From Patagioenas fasciata (Eukaryota; Chordata; Aves; Columbiformes; Columbidae), in NCBI RefSeq assembly GCF_037038585.1, contig NC_092520.1:61648001-61712000 (forward strand): a stretch of DNA of 64,000 bases. Reading direction: 5' to 3'. A model generated the notes under the pieces. The model was given only the letters and a program-made list of their open reading frames with translations. It ran no database searches and was not told the DNA's origin. The position numbers were made by a program, and so were the translations under genes. The first letter of the stretch is position 1. Each line of letters begins with the position of its first letter. Below are positions 57,201 to 64,000 of the stretch, piece after piece.

Positions 57201-59670
57201 GAAGTCCTTTTTTTTTTTTCTCCTGGAGTGACACAACAGTCAGTGATAGGTAATCCCATCTAGGTAGCACAAGGGTTCCCATTCAATAAGGAACAGAAAT
57301 CTGGTCTACCATCTTCTTCCTAGAAGAGATGGGAGACAACTTTGTGGATAGTCTTTGCTGAACCATGCAGAACTGCAGGACTTTGAATAGCCCCTCCAGG
57401 AATTACTGCCATAGTCAATTCCATGGGGGAGAAGATGATGCAGATAGACAGATACTTTGTTCTGTGCCTGCACATGGCTTAATACAAAACCAGGAGCAGC
57501 TGCTGCCTTCATTACCTTGGTACGATTCAATAATCTTTCTGTTGAAATTCTAGAAGGTGTAGTTTAGGAAGGTAACATGGCAGTAAATTGAATAGTTTAT
57601 GTGCAAGCTAAATGTTGCATTTGGCTTCCTGATCAAATATCTACATTTATATGTCTACGATGCAGGTCTCTACATATGAATTGGGTGTGTAGGAGTTCAT
57701 TATAGTCAGTTAAGTCTAGTGACTCTCTCAACTGACCCAGGTTTACTGACTAGATAGCCATTGACTACAACGGGAGCTCACACAGTTACCTGCAAGTGTA
57801 GCAGCTTGAATTTAGGTTTTGAACCTAACACTGAATTCCACAACGAAAAAAATAAGGTAATCCCAAAATTCAAACAGTGGCATTTTTTGTCTCCTTGAAA
57901 TGCAGATGCACTTTAAGATTACAGTTCACACAACTCACATTGCTAAACAATTAATAAAAAGATAGACTTTGTAGTAGCATGAAAAAAATGTCCCAAATGC
58001 TAGTGCACATAAACTAAGTCTGTATCTATTCCTTGTTCTCTTTTGAAGATGAACAGAAAAAAAAAAAAATCAAGATCAGACAAAGGTTTGGGTCTCAGTC
58101 TCAGAGATGAACATGGACCATGGGAAATGAAAGATGAGACTTCCATGAATTCATGTTAGTACCAGTGTCCAGAGACTCATCGTCTTTGGGACAAGCTGCA
58201 TGAGACTTTCACACTGAGATCCACACACAATAAAGTATCTAGTTCGCATTCGCATGAGCTTTGCACAAATATTGATGAAAATATAGCCTGAGACTAAATT
58301 CATAGCTAACTTCAGTACTGCAACACTTGGTCTTCTTGAGGCCTGATTTTCAGTATCATCTGTTGTGCCAGATTACACAGGAAGGCTTTCTGTATGAGAT
58401 CTAGGAAGAAAGTAGCTCCTAAAATGAGCACTTAAAACAACATGCTGTGAAGGAAGTTATGTAGCAATTAATTATGTATCTTTAAAACGCCCATTCAAAT
58501 AAGGCTACATACAACATGTGCTTTGGCTTGACATCTATTATAACAGTGACTTGCATTTCTGTCATGTACATATTTATCCAGATATGTGGTTTCATCAAGC
58601 AGACAATGCAGATACAAAGAGTATATGATAACAAATGGCTCCTTTTCCTCTGTGTTGTTCTCCCCCAGTCCCACTTTGGGAGCTTATTGTGTACTTCTTT
58701 TGCACCATATAGTCCAAGAACACCGTGTGGCACTTTATCAACATTGGCAAAATCCAGCACAAGGATGGAATTTGACCAGCAAATTCATCGGTCACTCTTT
58801 CTAAGACACAGTAACAAAATCTCAGAAGGGCTGTGTTTTTTGGCTACAGAGGAAGCACATAGGTTATAAGTCAAGTGCTCAACCTTTTTCTCCTTGACAC
58901 TTTCCATGAGCATCAAACTAGCATCTAACACTAATATGATAAGAACAAGCAAGTTTAGCAAATTACCTTGTTGGCTTTCCACAAAGAATACCTTGTTTAC
59001 ATTGTAAGAACTGTAATTCATTTTATGGTGAATTCTTAGCAATATACTTCCTCCGCATTTTTGAATATGCATGTAAGTTCAGACTTGGACAAATGCTGCC
59101 AGATAATTCCATGCAATATGATTTGGTTTGATACATATGAAGTGAGCTCCACATACAAAACAAAAGCAACATTTAGATTTTAAATGGAAATAAATCATCA
59201 TGTTAATTTTTACACTTGTGTTCCTCTGCATGAGGTTGATAAAGACTTCAGAAGTCTGCCAGGAAAAATGAGCCTCAGATATTTTCTATTCAATGCACGT
59301 TGTCTCTGAAGTACTGTATCATACATGATATTGGATTTGCAATGCTGAACATAATTTGCTAGAAATTGCATAGTTCCTGTATTAGTTTATAATAATGCCA
59401 TTTTATCCACAGTCATCCACTTTCCTTGATTGATTTGATGTGTGCATTTATGGAAGACTGAAACTTCAGGTATCTGTTTTGCCTGAAGGGGGAATCATCT
59501 GTTTGTATTGAGCTACTGTGTCAGTATGCATTGATATGATTTTATTTTTTTTTTATGAGTTTATGTAGTGTGAAAATCTCATATATGTCTGAGAGAGAAA
59601 CTAAGAACTGATCTGCATATAAGATTTAATCATTATTGGAAATCAAGAACAAATGCAAAATCTGTGGAGT

Positions 59671-59753
59671 TGTCCTATGAAGGGACAGGCGATGGACTCG
59701 ATGATCCTCGTGGGTCCCTTCCAACTCAGGACTTTCTATGATTCTATGATTCC
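59671..59753 (+). mobile_element. CR1 LINE, extreme 3' end
   Basis: Very short 5'-truncated CR1: GGCGATGGACTCGATGATCC, GTGGGTCCCTTCCAACTCAG and the perfect terminal repeat TTCTATGATTCTATGATTC (59737-59755). Its clean end suggests a fairly recent insertion. Confidence 0.92.
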
Positions 59754-60190
59754 TCCTGCTAAAGGAGCATTTTAAGTGTAGTTTTTAAAGGAAGTGAGGT
59801 TTATACAACTATGTTATTTGACCTTCTATATTTTGAACCTACTGGCCAACTTCAAACAGTCAACAAAAAGTATGGAGATGTCAATCATATTTAGTACTTT
59901 AAAGTTTGTTGAAAACAGGCAGCAGGCTCCTGGATTATTACTCTCCACATAGAGTGAAAGGCTCATAATCTTATCCTTTGTTAGACGCTAAAGAATCTGT
60001 AGGCAGGAGATATGTGGGAAATAAAATCTGATTAGTTCAGCTGTTGACTGAACTATCTTTTGAAGTAAATTTCCAGTCACTCTATTTTTATTACTGTTGG
60101 TACTAAAGACTTACAGTTGAGGGTCCTAAAGAGTAAGTGATCTTTTCAGGAGGAAGTATGAAAGGAGGAAGCAAAAGGAAGTGTCTCCAG

Positions 60191-60213
60191 AAAAAAAAAA
60201 AAAAAAAAAAAAG
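60191..60213 (+). repeat. Poly(A) run, 23 bases
   Basis: Uninterrupted A-run within an A/G-rich neighbourhood. Confidence 0.85.
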
Positions 60214-62204
60214 ACAAAAAATCAGAAGCCATTGAAAATGAAAAAGAAAGTAGTTGGAGTATGAGTCAGAGAAGGAAACATAAATATTCTATGGTCAGCT
60301 ACTCAAAGACTGAAGTTGAAGTAACTTGAAACCACTGAAAAGTAAAACTGTGGCAATCTAAGTACTATCTTTTTTTAATTCTTACCAGTATTTAAATGCA
60401 CATGCTTTATTTCTTTAAGTCAAATCTTGCAATGAGTTTTATTCAGTTGGACAACAGTAGCCATGAAAACTCCCATTGACAGGTTTTCCTACTTTTCTTC
60501 TGATTTTTCAAATGTGTATCTACTTGAAGTTACTGCATCTAATTCCAGTATCTCCATTTATTTTTGTGTAGGTGCTCTGTAAACTGGAACATGACCAGCC
60601 TTAGCATGTATTCAGTGTGGAAGTTCAGACTAGTGAGATTAAAAGAAAAAAATTATTTCTTAAGATCTAAGGTCCTGCAAATTCACAGCCTCACTTACTA
60701 AATGGGCATGTTCTGAAATAGACAAACTCCCACAGACTGTGTAATACCTGCCAGAGATAGATAAAGGTTTTTTACTATGCAATGGTTTGGAGTTTGTTTT
60801 TTGTTTGTTTGTTTTCCTCCCTTCAACTGTTACTAGAACTTGTTATATAAATTGACACTTATCCAGACAAATATTGTACTCAGAATTTTATTTAACTTAG
60901 ATCTGTTATTCTTCTCAATTTTTGTATATTTTTTCATGAGGCGCTGTACTAGTTGCACAATCTACATGAACATTCTGCCCCATAATGGATGCTGTGATGA
61001 TTTGACCCAATAGTCCTGTGCATATTTCCATAGCCCATTTCTGTAAAATTCTGACCATGTCAGAAATACTTACCCTGTTCGTCCTACTCACATAATTCAA
61101 TGACAAACGGAGCAGTGGCCCTTGAAGGCTAGGCTGAATCCTTAAAATATTAAAAACTGTTGCCACTTACGGGGCTTCTTTTTTGGTTAATTTAAATTTT
61201 TTCCAAGACAAAGCATAGTTACTGTTAGGATTATCAAGATTATAGTTATTTTTTTATTACGTATTAGTTGGAAAAAAACCTATTTCATCTAAGAGAGTTG
61301 AATTGGTTTTATGAAAAATAAAAATTACATCATTTCAGAATTTTTCAAAGAAAAATTCAACAATATTCACCTCATTCATGGAAGATGAGCCAATCTTTGT
61401 TTTCCACTATGTTTACACTTCAGCAAAAAACTTAGGAGCAGAAATGTATTGTATTGAAACAATTACATATTACCCTTGTATACTGCCTATCGTCATCAAT
61501 ATGCTGTGTGCAAATTCCGTGAATACTGTGTGTAGAAAACTCTCTGTGTGTCGAAACACATATAGGGTGAATCTAAATATACATGTAAATTAATTACAGT
61601 AAATGCTTTAATTATATTTTTAATGTGACTTTCATGCATTTGTACTTAAATGAATATTTGCTTCTAAAATACTTAACTTTCACTAAACTTTTCTTATTGA
61701 ACTTTTCATTTACAGATCTGAGATCACATCACAAAGGCAGGCAAGTATCATTATTCCTGTTTGACTGAATATTATGAAACTCAGCAGGAAGGACTCACTT
61801 CATATAGTATGAGTAAATAAGACATCTTTAGATATTTAGATAGCTAGATAATGCCTGAAGTTTGGAAAACAATAAATCCTCTTTCACAAAATTTTTTTTT
61901 TCAGCTATTTCCAACAAGTAAAGAAATAGGCACAGAGTAAAAATAATTTAATCACAGTCTCATGATAAATTAATGGTAGAGCTGGAGAGGAAGAGAAGCG
62001 ATCAACATTTGGGCCCCACTGGAGTTAAAAGGAGCATTGTCGTTTTCTTCTGTGGGTAGAGCGTCATGCCAAGTCTCCTGATACCTTTTTCCCAGGACTT
62101 CTCACACTGTCCCTCAGAGTTGAGTTCATTGTAGCAGTGTGGGTCATTTTCAAAACACAATCTCACTGCACTTTGTGGATTGAGAGTCCCCTTTCATGGT
62201 TTTT

Positions 62205-62360
62205 ACTTCTTTTTCTTTTTTTTTCCCCCCCTTTTTCTTTTTCTTTACCTTCTTTCTCTCTTCCTTTGTCCTGTTTCTCTTGGGTTTTTTTGTTTGGTTG
62301 GTTTTTGTGTGTGTGTGCATGTTTTTTTGTTGGGTGTTGGTTTTGTTTTGTTTTTATGCA
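62205..62360 (+). repeat. Polypyrimidine then T/G-rich tract
   Basis: About 75 bases of C/T (TTTCTTTTTCTTTACC units) followed by about 80 bases of T/G with GTGTGTGTG. Confidence 0.85.
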
Positions 62361-62817
62361 TTAATTTGTGTTTGGTGAAGAGGGGCAAAAGAAACTCCAT
62401 ACAAAATGAATCAATACTACCCCAAAGCTCATATTGTCATTTGTTTGTCTGAAACCTACAGAAAAAATAATAGCTTTCATTAAACACAGAAAAATAGCTT
62501 GCTGGTTAATACACTTCTAAATGAATTGTGGTCCCAAGCGACACTGGCATCCTTCACATTTTACTGTCTATAGGTGTCTGTCTGCTGGAGGGATGTGGGA
62601 GGGTGACAAATCTGCAGGAAAGCCTTTCATTTATGATTGCCTTATTTAGACCGGGTGGATTAATTTTCTCTACTGCTGAGAAGCAGGTTAATAGGTCCTC
62701 CTACTTAAATTCAAGAACAAAGTAAGTGTTGCAGGCAAATGCATTGCATAGATTAGCTCATTTACTTTATGAAAAACCTTTGCCTATTTTTTTTTTTTTT
62801 AATTTTCACCGACTGCT

Positions 62818-62847
62818 AGCTACGTTCAGCTACATTCAGCTACGTTC
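62818..62847 (+). repeat. 10-bp tandem repeat AGCTACRTTC, three copies
   Basis: AGCTACGTTC, AGCTACATTC, AGCTACGTTC in direct tandem at 62818, 62828 and 62838; one substitution in the middle copy. Confidence 0.9.
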
Positions 62848-63977
62848 AGTAGAAAACACACAGCTGAGCTATTGTAGCAATATAAAAGCTTTATATTACT
62901 GTGTGAACATGCTTTCTCCTAGATTGAGCACTGCTGGCAGATTTTTTTTTTTTTTAATTTGAAAATATCAGCCATAGCAGAAATATCTTTGTATTACTTT
63001 TATATCTTTATTTTTCTCTGTAGCTTGAGTGAATGGCTGTTGTATGAAAACCAATCAGTTATGACAAAACTACAATAACCCTATGGCTACAGCTCAGGAA
63101 GAATTTATTCCCCTCAAGACAGTAAGGTGCAATCAGTGAACAAATCCCAGTGAGACTGTTTCGATGACATGTAGGGCTAAGTATTATGATGAATTACTTG
63201 GTAACTTCACCAAAGGAAGTCTCAAAATCTTTTTCGAAATGACTGACACTCTGAAGAAAATGCTGCCATTTGGGCAAGTAGGAAATTTTAATAAATTTTT
63301 AAAGTATTTTCAGTTGAAAGAAAGTCCCAGATCTGTAGCTGTCTATCACCCTTTCTCTCATGCTTACTAACAAGGAAATTGTATTTCACTGAATTCCAGC
63401 ACGAACCACTCTTTGTCAGACTGAATCCCACCAAACAGAAGTGAAATAATACTTGCAATAACTGTTCCCCCCTAGTTGTTTTACAGGCATTTAATCAAAT
63501 ATAGCATTAATATAGATCATTTGTCTACTGATTTCTTAAATAAACAGGTGACTTTCCTAATGGAGAAATTAGACACTCCTCGGGAGATAAAACAATAAAG
63601 TTTGAGAGAGGATGAAATGTCAAAATTTCTGCATTGGGTAAGAGTTCATTCTCGTTGTATTTGTGAAACTGGAGGAAAGTTTGTATCCTCCATGAGAACA
63701 GATAATTCCCCCAGATCAGAATTCAGTGTCTGCAGTTTACTCGTTCCTGCTGGTGATTATGGAACATCACACAATATGAATTATTTCAGGGAAAAAAATG
63801 CCTACTTTGTTGAATTCAGAATTTACTTCCATATGATATTATGATCACATGTGTGTAAAAGGTGTTTTAATGATACCTTTTTTACTGCTGATCTGTCTCT
63901 CTTTTTTGAAATAAAAAGTTCAGTGCATTTGTCTGGCATGTCAGTTTTCAATTGAATCCAGTGGTTCACAATATTTT

Positions 63978-63996
63978 GTTTGTTTGTTTGTTTTTT
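63978..63996 (+). repeat. (GTTT)n microsatellite
   Basis: GTTT units ending in a T-run at the edge of the window. Confidence 0.8.
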
Positions 63997-64000
63997 TACT

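Larger units (their letters stand above)
51085..59655. other. Intergenic, no gene recognised
   Basis: About 8.5 kb of AT-rich sequence with no recognised gene or transposon. It holds the GAT/ATT microsatellite at 52729-52791, a 25-base A-run at 54269-54293 and T-rich tracts (55429-55458, 57207-57220). The word CCATTGACTACAACGGGAGC at 57761-57780 resembles a palindromic word common in ancient amniote repeats. The 117-residue + frame at 58516-58869 is overlapped by a 92-residue minus frame and has no known motif. Confidence 0.5.
59760..64000. other. Intergenic to window end, no gene recognised
   Basis: AT-rich with an A-run of 23 at 60191-60213, a pyrimidine-then-TG tract at 62205-62360, a 10-bp tandem repeat at 62818-62847 and a (GTTT)n at the window end. 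Short frames at 62137-62452 are translations of low-complexity sequence. No MYO16 exon or other coding family recognised. Confidence 0.5.

Noticed and set aside
58482..58869. Overlapping 117-residue + and 92-residue minus frames
   Set aside because: Mutually overlapping, no family resemblance, no splice or Kozak support beyond chance.
62137..62452. Cys/Phe-rich small proteins at 62.2 kb
   Set aside because: They are translations of a pyrimidine and T/G low-complexity tract in all three frames.
13200..64000. Exons of the expected downstream neighbour MYO16
   Set aside because: No ankyrin-repeat or myosin motor segment is visible on the + strand. The gene probably begins beyond the window.
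1..64000. CRISPR arrays, operons or bacterial elements
   Set aside because: Spliced gene structure, CR1 and LTR content show vertebrate nuclear DNA. No spaced direct repeats of CRISPR form were seen.

Overview
The window is vertebrate and almost certainly avian nuclear DNA. It is AT-rich and mostly non-coding, with CR1 LINE fragments (some ending in the ATTCTRTG-type terminal repeats), ERVL-like solo LTRs of the sort common in birds, and one intact spliced gene. That gene is TNFSF13B (BAFF/BLyS), on the + strand at 2162-13082. All six coding exons can be joined at GT/AG junctions with matching phases to give a 288-residue type II membrane TNF ligand. The species cannot be fixed from the sequence; the LTR types suggest a bird other than chicken, but this is only an impression.

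Layout. 1-2161: upstream flank and probable 5'UTR, including a 9-codon upstream ORF. 2162-13082: TNFSF13B, with one large intron (intron 2, about 7.9 kb) and four smaller ones. 13083-13200: a short 3'UTR with an AATAAA. 13.2-64 kb: a gene desert with no convincing intact coding gene. In other amniotes TNFSF13B is followed at a distance by MYO16, and I found no MYO16 exon here.

The desert holds CR1 copies at 17.4, 19.2-20.0, 21.4-21.8, 27.9-28.3, 35.3-35.6, 40.3-40.7, 46.9-47.1, 50.5-51.1 (one CR1 inserted in another) and 59.7 kb. It also holds two oppositely oriented solo LTRs (21.8-22.5 and 22.6-23.3 kb) and two weaker LTR candidates (25.3-26.0, 29.1-29.8 kb). A 376-bp internally deleted mariner-like element with TA target duplications lies at 45.39-45.77 kb, and a possible tRNA-derived SINE relic at 27.0 kb. 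Simple repeats are scattered throughout.

Most worth a second look are: (1) a decayed actin-like gene of the ACTRT (actin-related protein T) type at 32.08-32.54 kb, with a lost start codon, two frameshifts and stops, and a TATAAAA box about 60 bp upstream; (2) an isolated CpG-dense island of about 130 bp at 23.6 kb containing a near-consensus CTCF motif; (3) the 57-bp, phase-symmetric TNFSF13B exon 3, which could be skipped in frame as in mammalian delta-BAFF; (4) the nested CR1 pair; (5) the miniature mariner. I saw nothing that clearly amounts to a new molecular system.
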